DNA of 64,000 nt from Echinometra lucunter (lineage: Eukaryota; Echinodermata; Echinoidea; Camarodonta; Echinometridae). The notes under the pieces were generated by a model. It worked only from the letters and a program-made list of their open reading frames with translations, was not told where the DNA came from and searched no databases. The first letter of the stretch is position 1. Each line of letters starts with the position of its first letter. The position numbers and the translations under genes are program-made. Shown here piece by piece: positions 47,401 through 58,281 of the stretch. Location of the stretch: the NCBI GenBank assembly GCA_029962745.1, contig CM057159.1, positions 28,661,898 through 28,725,897 on the forward strand. The letters are read 5' to 3'.

Positions 47401-50400
47401 AAACTCGATGAAGAAAAGCAATCTACCTGCTGGGCCACATCCTAATACGAGTATATTGGTTCCTAGCCGTTGTTCTACAGACACCACTGTGTTCAACGAA
47501 TACACAGATCCCTCCCCACCAACCGTGTAACACTTGAGGGTCCCCTTGCAAAACTCCCACTTAAGACGTTCCTTATTTCCCTGTTGAAATTCAAAAGACA
47601 AATACAAAAAAAATAACTACAGAAAAAATACATGCATGTTACATGCCGACTGGTTGGTGCTCACGGGACCCCTCCTAATGAAATGGGGAGATTCAGAGAG
47701 AGAGAGAGAGAGAGAGAGGGGCGGAAAGAGAGAGAAGAAAGAAATAGCCGAAAGAGAGAGGAGAAAGAGATAGGAAGAGAGAAAATGATGTGATCACTCT
47801 TGCAAGCCACCCCACGTATCGCTGCACTCGCATACGATCATGATAATCCATCGAATAATCTCTGCCCCAAGATTGTTAGCCCTACCCCCTCATCCATGAC
47901 TGTACCCAAGCTTACTCCACTGTCAGCGTAGTTTGGAAGATTTTATGGTATAACTTGACAAGAAATGAACAACGCATCTAACTTTCATCTGTGGCAAATA
48001 AAGATTGTTAATGTTTAGTATTTTGCGCTGTATTTGTATGCTGTTGTTCACAGTGATACTTCACTTCACCGTTGAAATGTGCCAATGTTACAAGCCTATA
48101 GCACTTTTGCTTTACCGTATGCAACTAGAGAAAAACAATAGATTAAATAATAATTTTTCAGTGTGATCAGCAATTCTAAAGAACAAAATTGAATTCATCC
48201 AAAATCAACAAGTCTTCAAGTTTATTTTGAATTGAATTGAAAAGGTCTATATTAGGATCTGACCGGGGACAAAAAGTCGAACTGCACAGATATGGATGTA
48301 CAAAGATTACAAAAAGATATAAATGGACATAAAAAGAAAACTTTCACGCATGAATATAAGAATCAACATATTAAAATTCCGTTACAAATACAAACTGAAT
48401 ATTAAACTAGGGGAATCGTATGACTTAACTTGGTATGAAAATCAATTATTTATTGGTATTATTGTAATAATTAATTGTATTTTCTCTTCCCTCATATTGC
48501 TAATGGGATGCAACGTCAAAGCACAGGTCTGTCACTCGCTTGAAAAGTGGTATATGAAGTCATGAATAATGAATTTTTTAAGATGATTCTATTTTTTTTT
48601 GGGGGGGGGGTTAACTTATTACCCATCTGATAAAATGATTAATCAATCATTTTATGATGATTATACTCAACACTTGGCACATCTAAAGAGACGTGAAGAA
48701 AATGTCTCCAGTCATATAGAACGTTATGGTATAACCATATATCCTTCCTGTCCCTCTCAGGTTGAGATATTTGCCAACAATTTTAAATTGTGGGTTGTTT
48801 TTACCTGTTCTATTTGGTCTGCTTTAAAACCAACACAGTATACAGTGATAGACACAAGATGTTACATTTCAAGTTCTCATAGAGATGCTTTTGATATTCT
48901 GCTGGTCCTCAAAATAGAACTTCCAAGAAGTTTGTTAAAAGTGTATAAGGGAATTCAGTGACAAAAGACAACAGCTTTATGATAATTTTGTCAGATTTCA
49001 AAGAATGAAAAAACGTCACTTCACCAGTGACATTCTGTCTCATCCTGTTTCCCCTTACAGACCTATATTTTACCATGTTTACTATAACTTCCTTTGCAAT
49101 GTTTGTAGAGCCGGTGAAAGGTAAAAACCCTTGATGCTTGGCAATTTTTATATACACTTAGCACTTTCAGGTGCAAATAAATTCAATAAATGTTACGCAC
49201 CTCTTGAAATCACAAAGCAACCAACAGATAGGCAGGTATTGATAAAAGGAGCAATTCAAAATATGTATTCAAAAGAGAAATAAAGAAACGAACTGATTTC
49301 AAGATGATGTAAATGAAACCCACTGCAAGAACATTTTAGAAACCATCTTCCTCTGAAGTTGTAAGAGGTAATTTGATTGTAAAACCATACATGTATTAAG
49401 CTTATTCACTTTGTTATTCACTCGTGCATTTGTTTTGCAATGATATGATTTATATGGTGAACTGTTTATTGTGAAGATTTGGATATGAATAAATTCCTCT
49501 GATCAGGCAAAGAAAAGGAATTCTTATAAACCGTCAATGAAATATGAATGTATATCAAATTATTGAATAATTGATACTCTATCAAGATGACGTTTTGAAC
49601 TTTCATACCAGGGAGGGCACATCCATTTAACCGTTAGAAAGTCTGACAGGGAAAAAAGCAAAGATAGATCAATTCAAATTCTAATGAATATGTGTGTCTG
49701 TGTCTTGTTCAATATCATTGTTCAAGAGTGAAAAAAAAAATGAAAATTTTATGTACACTCACCGGAAAAAAAGAAAAAGCCAAAACAAAAAGAAATAAGA
49801 GAATGGGCACCTATTGTTCAAAATAAGCAGTCTTTAGAATAATAATCGAATGTACATATCAAACTGAAGAAAAATTGATACTCCAGTAACATCGATTAAG
49901 ATCAAATTTTGAACTTCCATACTAGGAAGGGCGCATTCATTTTACGGTTAGAAAGTCTGATAGAGAAAAATGGAAGGAAAAAAAAAGGGGGGAGCCCCTC
50001 ATCTTTCACACATGGCTTGAAATAACACAGTACAGCTAAGCTGAAAGGATACATGTATGATATAATTTACCCGTTTAAGGAATGCTGACCGAAACACAAA
50101 GAACATCATTTAAGCGAAACAGTTACGAAATATATATCCCAATATTATTGTGCACCTTATGATAAAAGCACCAAATTTGACACACACATAGATGTAATAT
50201 ATATAAATTAAGATGTGGAGATATCTCAGATTCCTTCCATGCAGAGGCGTCGATCCTGGGAGGGGGGGGGGGGGCAGGGGGGGCAGTTGCCCCCCCCCCC
50301 TAATAATTTCCCACCCCCCCCCAAAAAAAAAAAAAAAGGAAAAAGAAAAAAAGAAAGAGAAAAGAAAGGAAAAAGAAGAAAGGAAGTGAAATGAAAGCGT

Positions 50401-51572
50401 AAAACAAGAAAAAAGAAAGAAAATGGGAAGCTGGGAAGCGCTCGCTCGCTTCGCTCGCTCGCATTTAAGTATCTTAACCAATGCCGATGATAATTACTAT
50501 TCTTATGAAAGGAAATAGGTTTGCATCTTGTGTTTCTATCTAATGTTATACTATTCTTCTACTCATAGGAAGTAATATAATCAAACAACATATCACTCCT
50601 AGAAATCAAGCGGCCAGTTGACCTAAAAATAGATAAACTTTCAGGAGACAGCGGCCTGGATAAAAAATTCTTTAAAAACGCAAAACAAAAACATATTTTT
50701 CGTTAACTCGCTCGCTACTCTCGCTGGTAAAAGCTAGATACAAGATGATTTCGGGCAGCAAGTAGCTTATTATAGCAGCGAGATTCAAAAATATCATTAT
50801 ATTTGGGCAGCAAAGTTGTTGACAAAGATTTTGGGACGAATCCATATAATTTTGCCGGGATCGGTCGTTGACTTTGCTCGCTATGGTAGAAACAGAATGG
50901 ATTCGGACTGCAAGCAAGGTAGCTAAAATAGTGTCATATTCGGCACACAGGTGATCGGATGTATTATTTAGATATCATACAGGCATGACAGGTTTATAGT
51001 GTATTCTGAGGATAATGATGATAATAATATTCCGTTCTTGTATAGCGCATATCACATTTTTATCACATTATTATGATGACGAAATAACACTTTTATCATA
51101 TGGAAAAGGGTATATTTTTCCTCGCTCGCTGCGCTCGCTCGTTTCATATTAATGGTTTTGAAAAGCAAATGAATTCGGTGAGATGAGACCGAATAGATAA
51201 TGTAGATGTTTCATTGGCTCACAGCGTAATTTGTCGAAGGGTTTACTACATCTACCATGAAAACAGTGTGTGCTTCCTCGCTTGCTCGTAATATTAAAAA
51301 ACAGAGTGGTTTGGGGGCAGCAACAATGGACCAACGATGTGACAAAGTAGAGCTCATATTTTGCAGCGAGGTAACCATATACATATATATTAGGTATCAT
51401 TTATGCCTATATGATAACTAAACCATTCTCTCATAACAAGAAATTTGTTATTTTTTGCTCGCTCGCTTCGCTCGCTCGCAAAATAAAAAAAAGCAGGATG
51501 GTTCACATAGCAAGTTGCCTAATTTCCCCAATTTGAAATTGCTTCACGTTGATATAGGCCTATGTTATATAT

Positions 51573-51621
<49 letters not shown>

Positions 51622-51642
51622 CACATATATATATATATATAT

Positions 51643-51708
<66 letters not shown>

Positions 51709-53990
51709 TTGAGGGTGTGTGTGTGTGTACAAATGGTAGCCGTGGGTTCATCCCCGCTTGGTCGTCTTGCCCCCCCCCCAATCCGAAAAATGGATCGACG
51801 CCTCTGCTTCCATGGGGGCCATGGGAACCATCTTTAAAAATAGTGCTTTTATGACACTCTTTATGATAGTCACAGTAAAAAATCAAATTCAAAATGTGAA
51901 TCTCTGGTAATGATTCAATATATAGAAGTCAAATTTGAATGTTTGGAGATTGAAATAATTCAGGTGCCCATTTTAGGAAAAAAATAGGCAATTTTCATGA
52001 ATTTTCAAAGTAGTCCCCTAAACAACATGCATTTTTATGAAAAAAGCACCAAATATGGCACACATGCAGATACATGTATCATAAATGAACTATGATGTGA
52101 GATCTTCTTAGATTCTGCCAAGGAGGGCTGCGGGGACAACTTTAAAAGTGATCAAAATCAGGAATGAATAAAAGAAAATTATAATAAATACATTTCTAAA
52201 TTGCACGTCGATTGCATTCCATGTTCTTATGTAATCTTGAATTCGGATTTGAACGTTTCGATGCGAAGATACTTTTAAGAACAATTTTGGTATAGGTACC
52301 GATTTTGTGGAAAGTGGCGTTTTCATTAATTTTGACTACTGTGCCTTTTGTGATAAACACACACTAAATTTGGCACACGTAAATAACTGTAAAGGTTTAA
52401 AAAATTTAGAAGTGGAGATATAAAAAAAAAAATACTCTCAAGGAGGGCTTTGGAGACCATTTTTCAAAATGGCCTCCACCGCAGATATTTACCATTTGGC
52501 ACCAGTCCAAAAGCAAATTCATAAAGTGATTGTAGGTTAACTGATAATGTAGAATTCACTTTTCAGATTTAAATGTTTTAGTACTAAGGGTTTTAAGAAA
52601 GGATGTTTAGGTGTTGGGGGGGGGGGGGAGGGGGTGGTACCGTATAGTCTATATTAGCCCACAAACTAAATGCACTTCTTTAGCAGATGCACATTCACAG
52701 TCCAAAATCACATGAAATCTGTGATATAATTCAGAATTAAATCTAAAAATTTTGATGCTAAATCGTTTTTTTTTTGTAGAAGAGAACGTGGCAATACCCA
52801 TTTTGAAATAGGCAGCTTGCATTTATCTATGCAGTCTAGTAATGTCCGAACCGCAGGCCTATCCAGTATTCAAAGTTTTTAAAATCAGAACTATTAAAAA
52901 CGTATAGATTCAGCTCTTTAAAAAAGTTAATGAGGGATCTCAATTATTTATTACGTGACGTGATTTAAGTGTAGTGTCAGTATCCCTTTCCAACTAATTT
53001 TAATGAATATTGTCAATTTAGATGAATTCTGTGGTGACGCACTACGTGTTTTGCTATTTAGTATGACATCATTTCAAGCAATAGAAGCAGAATACATGTA
53101 TTGCTAGTTTATTTTTAAAATCAATCATTGATATTGATATTTACATCTTTTTTAAATGCACGTGTACATTGCAAGGTAACTTATGTGATTTTGAATACCG
53201 TAACTCTATGCGGGTAATGACACTTTAAGCGTTTAAGAGGTTTTAAGTGTTTAATTATATGGTTTATGTATAATGCAGCTTATGTAAACATACACAATTC
53301 AGCCTCTGAGTCACTGCTTTGTTTTTTTTTAAATAAAGACCATTATTGTATTGAAAATTGTTTGAAATAGCTTCCCCCTTTTTAAATGGGCCCCTAAATA
53401 ATGTTTTCTTATATATTTCAGCCCTGAAACGTCCACATAATGAATCATTCATCTCATGATATTACATAAAATTATTTTGTATCCCCATGATTGATTGTGA
53501 ACTGTGTTTATAGAACGAGTGCCTCTATGCGGCCATTTTTCAGAGATTGTCCGCACGGCCCCCAGGGGCGAATCCGAGATGTCTCCACATCTAAATTTGT
53601 TTAGGTTGAATATATTTACATCTATCACCACAATGTAGATGTAATTTTAGAGCTATTGCGGAAATTGTTGAAAATAGCTCAATTTTTAATAAGCCCCTGA
53701 TAATCAAGCTTTCCGAAATATTTCAGCTCTGAAAAAAGAAATACCAGCCCAGGTATGCTGACAGAATTCGGAATTTTATAACAAAGTCCATAAAATTCCT
53801 TGATTTGGGGAGGGACAAAAATTCTCATCACATTTGACGATACTTATAGAACAGAAATCCCCAAGAAAAAAAATGATTATATACCTCCATATACTCTTGA
53901 GAGAAAGCAGAACTGTCCTTTGAATTTGCATGAAAACCGTATAGCTCAGCTTCTTTCATTGTTTTGTCTGGACAACTGGACTCTGGATTT
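38395..53990 (-). CDS. Gene 2 (copy B): paralog of gene 1, PH domain plus two PDZ-like domains
   Basis: Eight minus-strand exons, 53885-53990, 47427-47580, 45741-45934, 45154-45323, 43872-43967, 42667-42793, 39462-39587 and 38395-38787, join without a frame break into about 454 codons plus TGA. A possible further 5' exon lies at 54319-54370. The domain order repeats gene 1: PH, Ser-rich linker, PDZ, second PDZ-like domain and acidic tail. Intron phases 0, 2, 2, 0 across the linker and PDZ1 are the same as in gene 1. Gene 2 codes the second PDZ-like domain with one intron fewer. The tail carries three SGHS(G/D)P repeats. The start codon is not established. A membrane-associated adaptor role is inferred from the domains only. 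Confidence 0.78.
39462..39587 (-). CDS. Gene 2 exon: end of PDZ1, start of PDZ2-like domain
   Basis: The exon has 42 codons, phase 0, with acceptor ACATGTCAG and donor [22 protein letters not shown] and [12 protein letters not shown] correspond to two separate exons (9407-9490 and 7953-8060) in gene 1, so an intron has been lost or gained between the paralogs. Confidence 0.78.
40298..40369 (+). tRNA. tRNA-like sequence with UCA anticodon, probably pseudogene or SINE head (copy B)
   Basis: The 72 nt fold into a full cloverleaf: acceptor GTCTCCG/TGGAGAC, D stem GTCT/AGGC, anticodon stem TTGGC/GCCAA, T stem TCGGG/CCCGG with loop TTCAATT. The anticodon loop GTTCATA gives UCA, which would read UGA. 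The loop has an unusual T at position 37 and G at 32. It lies antisense in an intron of gene 2. The copy A version (26979-27035) has lost its T arm. A functional tRNA is unlikely. Confidence 0.45.
41069..41361. repeat. Palindrome, allelic version with imperfect arms (copy B)
   Basis: This is the counterpart of 27370-27663 with at least three substitutions in the left arm (GGCCCTGGAGTACGTTTGAC). Confidence 0.8.
41640..42330. repeat. Two tandem units of about 385 bp (copy B only)
   Basis: CCTACCGCCGTCCCTA at 41640 and CCTACCCGCGTCCCCA at 42024 start two diverged units. Both contain CACTGATGAGTGAAACA, GGTGTTGCCTCT and ATCTATCAAGAGGATATTTAC. Copy A (27950-28260) has a single unit. Confidence 0.7.
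42667..42793 (-). CDS. Gene 2 exon: PDZ1 core
   Basis: The exon is 127 nt with acceptor TTTAAATAG and a GTTTGT donor. It encodes [18 protein letters not shown] and [12 protein letters not shown], directly comparable to GLHIGDVISGI and CIRETQDET of gene 1. The donor was chosen because it aligns the next exon (MQFDVQ) with KLDVQR in gene 1. Confidence 0.82.
43148..43406 (+). mobile_element. SINE-like repeat (copy B)
   Basis: This is the counterpart of 29062-29320, essentially identical in sequence and in the same intron of gene 2. Confidence 0.5.
43872..43967 (-). CDS. Gene 2 exon: start of PDZ1
   Basis: The exon is 96 nt, phase 2 at both ends, with acceptor TTGATTTCAAAG and donor GTCAGT. It reads [19 protein letters not shown], then [11 protein letters not shown] second AG ten bases downstream would break the frame with the upstream exon, which decided the start. 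Confidence 0.75.
44073..44570. repeat. CGCTCG-palindrome repeat units (copy B)
   Basis: This is the counterpart of 29985-30500 with the same three units. Confidence 0.55.
45154..45323 (-). CDS. Gene 2 exon: Ser-rich linker
   Basis: The exon is 170 nt (56 codons plus two bases), the same length and phases as the linker exon at 12660-12829 in gene 1. It has acceptor ATCTCATAG and a weak GTTTGA donor. It encodes [17 protein letters not shown] and [23 protein letters not shown]-rich simple repeat begins just downstream. Confidence 0.72.
45477..45637 (+). mobile_element. Degenerate tRNA-derived SINE (copy B)
   Basis: This is the counterpart of the element at 31400-31560, with identical A-box-like and B-box-like segments. 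Confidence 0.5.
45741..45934 (-). CDS. Gene 2 exon: PH C-terminal helix and basic segment
   Basis: The exon is 194 nt with acceptor GTTACCAG and donor [17 protein letters not shown] and [11 protein letters not shown] fit the last PH strand and the helix with its conserved Trp. A basic stretch ([11 protein letters not shown]) follows. The acceptor was chosen because GCA|GAT|GAT keeps the frame; using AAG six bases upstream would give a stop. Confidence 0.78.
46401..46765. mobile_element. MITE with about 55-bp inverted ends, possible TA target (copy B)
   Basis: This is the counterpart of 32331-32695; the left end carries one substitution (TAAAGCCCAAC). Confidence 0.7.
46893..47359. mobile_element. 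MITE of the TTCGTAAAGT family carrying a nested MITE (copy B)
   Basis: This is the copy B counterpart of 32823-33291 and contains the same nested insert. Confidence 0.75.
47427..47580 (-). CDS. Gene 2 exon: PH domain middle
   Basis: The exon is 154 nt (51 codons plus one base) with donor GTAGAT. It encodes [20 protein letters not shown], then a Gly/Val-rich strand region ending LVLGCGPA. The copy A allele (33358-33511) has the same length but reads LNVTTV instead of LKCYTV, because of two offsetting single-base indels. Confidence 0.75.
50670..51520. repeat. Tandem-like units with CGCTCG palindromes inside the hAT element
   Basis: Four diverged units of roughly 150-200 bp share the order: GATGACGAAATAACACTT, TTTTCCTCGCTCGC, a palindromic GCTCGC block, then GCAGCAA and a region with GCAGCGAG. 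The same unit recurs at 29985-30500 and 44073-44570. Confidence 0.6.
51579..51712. repeat. (CA)n-(TA)n microsatellite
   Basis: AC repeats followed by AT repeats with scattered ACAC blocks, inside the hAT element. Confidence 0.97.
53885..53990 (-). CDS. Gene 2 exon: start of PH domain
   Basis: The exon is 106 nt with acceptor GGCACCCTACAG and donor GTATAT, phase 0 out. [12 protein letters not shown] matches AYIMKEGELSYVK of gene 1, and both exons hand over to the next in phase 0. It lies 6.3 kb upstream of the next exon, across the hAT element and satellite units. An opposite-strand ORF over the same bases is treated as a shadow. Confidence 0.6.
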
Positions 53991-54318
53991 CTGTAGGGTG
54001 CCAGAAAAGATAGCAATTAACAATGAAATAGTTTCTGTTTTCGTTAATAGTCTAGAATTAAGAATTATAATTACTTCAAATAAGAGCAAAGCAAAACAAA
54101 GGATAAAAGAAAAAGTAACGCTTTCAGAATTATGCTCTAAATTTATAAAGATTTATGCACAGTAAAAAAAAAAATATAAGCAATATTGGCCACCACAGCC
54201 AATACCACGAAAGCCTTGAAGATAGACAAACAGATTACAAGAGGTGCAATGTAGTATTTGAAAAAAATATGATATTAAAAGAAAACAAAAAACTAATAAT
54301 GAAGACATTAAAATTCAC

Positions 54319-54370
54319 CTTCCATTGATTTTGTCCATTCTGTCTTCAATCCAAGTAGTTTTTACAAACT
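54319..54370 (-). CDS. Gene 2 candidate upstream exon
   Basis: This 52-nt candidate has a good acceptor (TTTCAACCATTCAG) and a GTGAAT donor. It reads FVKTTWIEDRMDKINGR and leaves two bases that the next exon completes in frame. DRMDKINGR resembles the DRFNMANEEG start of gene 1. The evidence is only splice sites, phase and this weak match. Confidence 0.4.
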
Positions 54371-56619
54371 CTGAATGGTTGAAACCAGAGAACCTAGTTC
54401 ACTCTGTAGGTCCACACGGTTCTAACTTCTTACTGAAAATGAACTGTGTCTTGTCGGCTTGATGGCAAAGCAAGTATGACACGGCCAGTCAGTCGAGGAA
54501 GTATGAAAAGGTATTTCAATGATGTCGCAAAATCACATGAATTGAAAACTTTCCCCAAGTAGTAATGACACAGAAGAAAGCCATGAGAACCTTTATATCA
54601 CGTCACATTTGCTGAAAAATAATATTCTTCTAGGAAATGAATATTCAAGACTTAAGACAACAATCAAACAATTGGCAAATTAGGTCAAGAGTCCACGTCT
54701 ATGGAAAAAGAAAGTAGCTTTTTTTGTTTTATTACTTCTTATGCTGAATCCAGATATTGCAACTATTTCCCCTAAAATTATTTCTAAAGACAAGAATTAA
54801 GAAGTAAAAAGTTCGTTTGGAACGCCCCTAACAATGAAGGCTAAGCACCGCCCACTCGCCCTAATTGACGTCAATATAGTCTACGTCAATAGCAGTAGCA
54901 AGAACTTGGAAGTGCAGGGGCATCCATTGTATACGTATTATGCAGGATATACTAACTCTCCGTGAATGGAATTCCAGCATGAAATTAAGTGGAAAAAAAA
55001 AGAAGAAAAAAAAAAGATATCTTGCTGCAGAGATATTATTGAGCCAAAGGATGATGTGGACTGGCGAACTTTTGGGTAATGGGGGATATATCCCCCACTT
55101 TTCGAGTGGAGAGGGGACGGTGTATACAAACATCCCCCTCATTTTAAGGAAAAAATGATATTGTTATTGATCAGTTGGTGATTTTGTTATGAAAATGTCA
55201 TAAATGACGGTCATATCGTGGAATTTTTTATTTGAAATGCTCTTAAAAACAATAGAAGTGGTTATTTTTCACTCGCTCGCTTCATAATAATATTGCATGT
55301 GTGGGGGGGGGGGGGTCTGTGCGGGTGAATGAAGGTGTTTGTGTGTGCGTGTGTGTGTATACTGAATTGTGAGTTTACGGGAAAAAAACGGCGAAAAAGG
55401 TGATCATCCCCTTCCCCCCCCCCCCCAACTCCTCAAAACGGATTTATGCCGGTGATGTAGAATACCATTCATTTATGCTCTAAGAATACCGCAGGGGTTT
55501 GCTTTTTGCTGCTTCAAAATGTGGGCTGTGTGTATCTTTGGTGCAGTTAACTTATACATTTTGCTGTAGTATAGCTATTACAGAATGATTGCCAAAATTC
55601 AGGGGGAAAAATTAGCCTAATAACATCTAATTATTTGCTACCTTTTCAAATTCCTCAACTGTTAACTACTGGAATGCCAGGTACATATTTTGGGTGTATT
55701 CGACATGTAGTATGTGCACACAAGTAAATTTTCTTTTTCAAGTGATTGGTAAAAATATCATACAAAACTAATGCTTTGACTAAAGATTTAACAAGGATAA
55801 GCTGCATAGCCAAGAATGACAAGGTTTCAAACTTGGCCCCCCCCCCGGGCCAAACGTTTGACGAAGTAAATTAGTATGTACAATTTTTAAGAGTTCAGAT
55901 AACTTTCTCTTTGAAATCATTCAGAGGGAAAGAGGATGTTTTATTTTTTTTCTTTCATTTTTTTCTTTTACATTTCTCTGTCAATCAGTAAAAGTTTGCT
56001 CCCAAACCAATGAACACTTTGGTTGCTGTCTTTTAGGGTAATAACTTAAGAACAGATTAAACTCGGTGAACTCGAACAAGCGGAAGCTACATTTTCATTG
56101 GGTCCACTCCAAACTTCTAAACTTGTCATTTCGAAGTGACATTGCCAGTTTGAGGATCGCCATAGAAAATAAAATTGAGACTTTTCAAACTTTCATAATT
56201 TTCCTATTTCGTAACCGTTTTTGATGGAACTTTAAAAAAAAATTGCTTCTCTCCATCCCCTTTTTCATTAAAACTGATTTTCCCAAGGGTTTCATTCTCC
56301 TTGCTATTTTCAGAATGAAAAGTAGATAATTTTATATTTTCCAAAATACAAGATTTGTGCAGGAACAAAATTTAAACATGTTTGCAGGCCATGAACTAAT
56401 TTTCTCATTTTAACAATTATTCAAAGGGCGATTTCAGGGTATGCAACTTCTTCAACAAAATTTTATTTTGAAATACGAGTATGAGTCCTCCCCAAGATTC
56501 CCCTATTGCGTAAAACGCTAAAATTTCATCAGGTCTACCACAGACACAAAAACTGAATGAGATAAAAAATGATGATGATGATACTACTACTACTACTACT
56601 AATACTAATAATAATAATC

Positions 56620-56663
<44 letters not shown>

Positions 56664-58281
56664 TCATAATAATGATGATGATAATAATAATAATAACAAT
56701 AATAATAGTAATAATAATAATAATAATGATAATAATAATTAATAATTAATAATAACAATAATAATAATAATAATAATGATAATAATAATAATAATAATAA
56801 TAATGATAATAATGATAATAATAATAATGATAATAATAATAATAATATGCAAAATGAAATCAGAATATTTTCCCCCTCGAAGCGAGACAGTATCACGAGA
56901 GAGTTTTTCCTTGAAAAGTTCAGTTTACTAGCATAAGTTGTTAAGCAGAATCGACCTTAGAACAATAGGCAACAGTGAGTCATTCACTTAAAACAGGAAA
57001 TGGGCAGCAATGTTTGATATCACGTATCAAGATTGAGGGAAATCCCCGAAATGTGATTAGTGTTTCTTGACGTCTCTAGTTTTGTTTGTGTGCTCATAAA
57101 GTTGTATTTGCTCAAAACCCCCGTATTTTCATGCATATTCGAATGAATAATTTTTTCTATACCAATTTTTTTTTATCTATTCCGTTTTGATTATTTGAAG
57201 TAAAAATCAATCATCAATTCATCATCGTTTAATTTAGCTTTGCATTGATTTTCATTGATGCAAAAAATTAGCTTAATGATTGATAATTGCATTATTGTTT
57301 TAGCACACACGCACACCCACATTTTTAAATGATAAAGATAATCCTTTTATGATCATACATATAAACAAAGATTTAAGGTTCAAGCAACAAATATTTCGTT
57401 CTTAAAATCAAAGTGAAGATAGCGTGAAATGTATAGTTACAATGCAGGAAGGGGGCTAAATTCCCTGAAAACATGAGGTTGAGATTGGGTTGCCATAACA
57501 ATACATATAAATTACATAATGATGCAAAACAGAGAGAGAGAGGGGGAGTGAAAGATAGAGAAAAAGAGAGAAAGGGAAAAAATATACATCAGACTTACTA
57601 GAAGAAAAGGAAAAACATGTAAAACATTTGTGTGCTACGAATTATATATTTTTTTTAAATTGTATTTTCAAAGCACGAGTTAATGTAGGGAGTATACAGG
57701 GAAGGGTATGTATACTATAGCATGGTGGGTATATTCGGTTTTTCATTCCCATCTCTATTTACATAGTAATGAAAAATAGAGAGACAGAGAAAGAGAAAGA
57801 AAAAGAAAACATAGAGGGAGGATAAAACATCAGAATTACCGGAAGAAATGGAAAAGCTTCTATAAAATTATGTTCAACGAATCATATTTCACAAAAATTA
57901 TATTTTAATAGCATGAGTAAATAGGGACTAGGGGGAGGGCATGTATATGTGTGTTTGGTTTTTCATCCCCCTTCCTCCTCCTCCCGCCTCTCCCCATCCC
58001 TATAAACACTCTCATTTTTTCTCTCATAGCCATTCAAGACTGCACTTGATATCTGGCGAGTGGCGACAATATGTGGTGTTAGCCTTGTGCACAAGTCATA
58101 TTGTCGCCTATAAGTCATATTGTCACACTATGTGCAGACTTGGCGACACTATGTGCTGCAACAGGGACTTCGAAAATTCAGTTCAAGAAAACTTTGAGTT
58201 CTGTTCAGAAGACTACAGTTAGAAAGGATTTATTTGCGAGCGATTTGAAAAAATGAAAATTGGTATATACCCTTTTTTCAT
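54371..58281. other. No secure gene; low-complexity and repeat debris
   Basis: AT-rich DNA with homopolymer runs (poly-A near 54993-55015, poly-G 55302-55315, poly-C 55415-55427), the (AAT)n array and GA-rich tracts at 57533-57575 and 57778-57800. A 5' start of gene 2 could lie here but was not found. Confidence 0.5.
56580..56848. repeat. (AAT)n microsatellite
   Basis: Interrupted AAT/GAT repeats; the poly-Leu and poly-Tyr frames across it are artefacts. Confidence 0.97.

Larger units (their letters stand above)
38480..49659. repeat. Copy B: counterpart of copy A in the main contig
   Basis: Copy B is about 700 bp longer than copy A. It has about 390 bp of extra simple-repeat-rich DNA at 40495-40905 and a second unit of a roughly 385-bp tandem duplication at 41640-42330. 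Sequence continues uninterrupted on both sides. Confidence 0.85.
50242..51806. mobile_element. Non-autonomous hAT-type DNA transposon
   Basis: Perfect 15-bp terminal inverted repeats CAGAGGCGTCGATCC are flanked by an exact 8-bp duplication CTTCCATG (50234-50241 and 51807-51814). An 8-bp duplication and CAG-starting ends are hAT hallmarks. There is no transposase. The 1565-bp interior holds poly-G/poly-C blocks, tandem units with GCTCGCTTCGCTCGC palindromes and a (CA)n(TA)n microsatellite. It is inserted in a satellite unit in the long 5' intron of gene 2. Confidence 0.85.
50137..52810. repeat. Diverged satellite units of about 300-470 bp, interrupted by the hAT element
   Basis: Units begin near 50150, 52030 and 52335 with AAAGCACCAAAT(T/A)TG(A/G)CACAC or a variant of it. 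They continue with (G/A)TGGAGATAT, AGATTCTGCCAAGGAGGGCT and a TTTTTCAAAATGGCC-type block. The first unit is split by the hAT insertion, which accounts for the 1.6-kb break in periodicity. Confidence 0.6.

Noticed and set aside
48599..49120. Plus-strand frames of about 110-120 codons (also 34710-35042)
   Set aside because: The two copies disagree in frame through single-base indels, no domain is recognisable, and the segment lies in an intron of gene 2.
25156..49659. Third gene of the PH-PDZ family (copy A) as a real tandem duplicate
   Set aside because: The duplicate ends exactly at assembly gaps on both sides and differs from copy B as an allele would.
53800..54165. Plus-strand frame of 121 codons
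   Set aside because: It overlaps a minus-strand exon that fits gene 2 in splice sites, phase and similarity to gene 1; no domain is visible on the plus strand.
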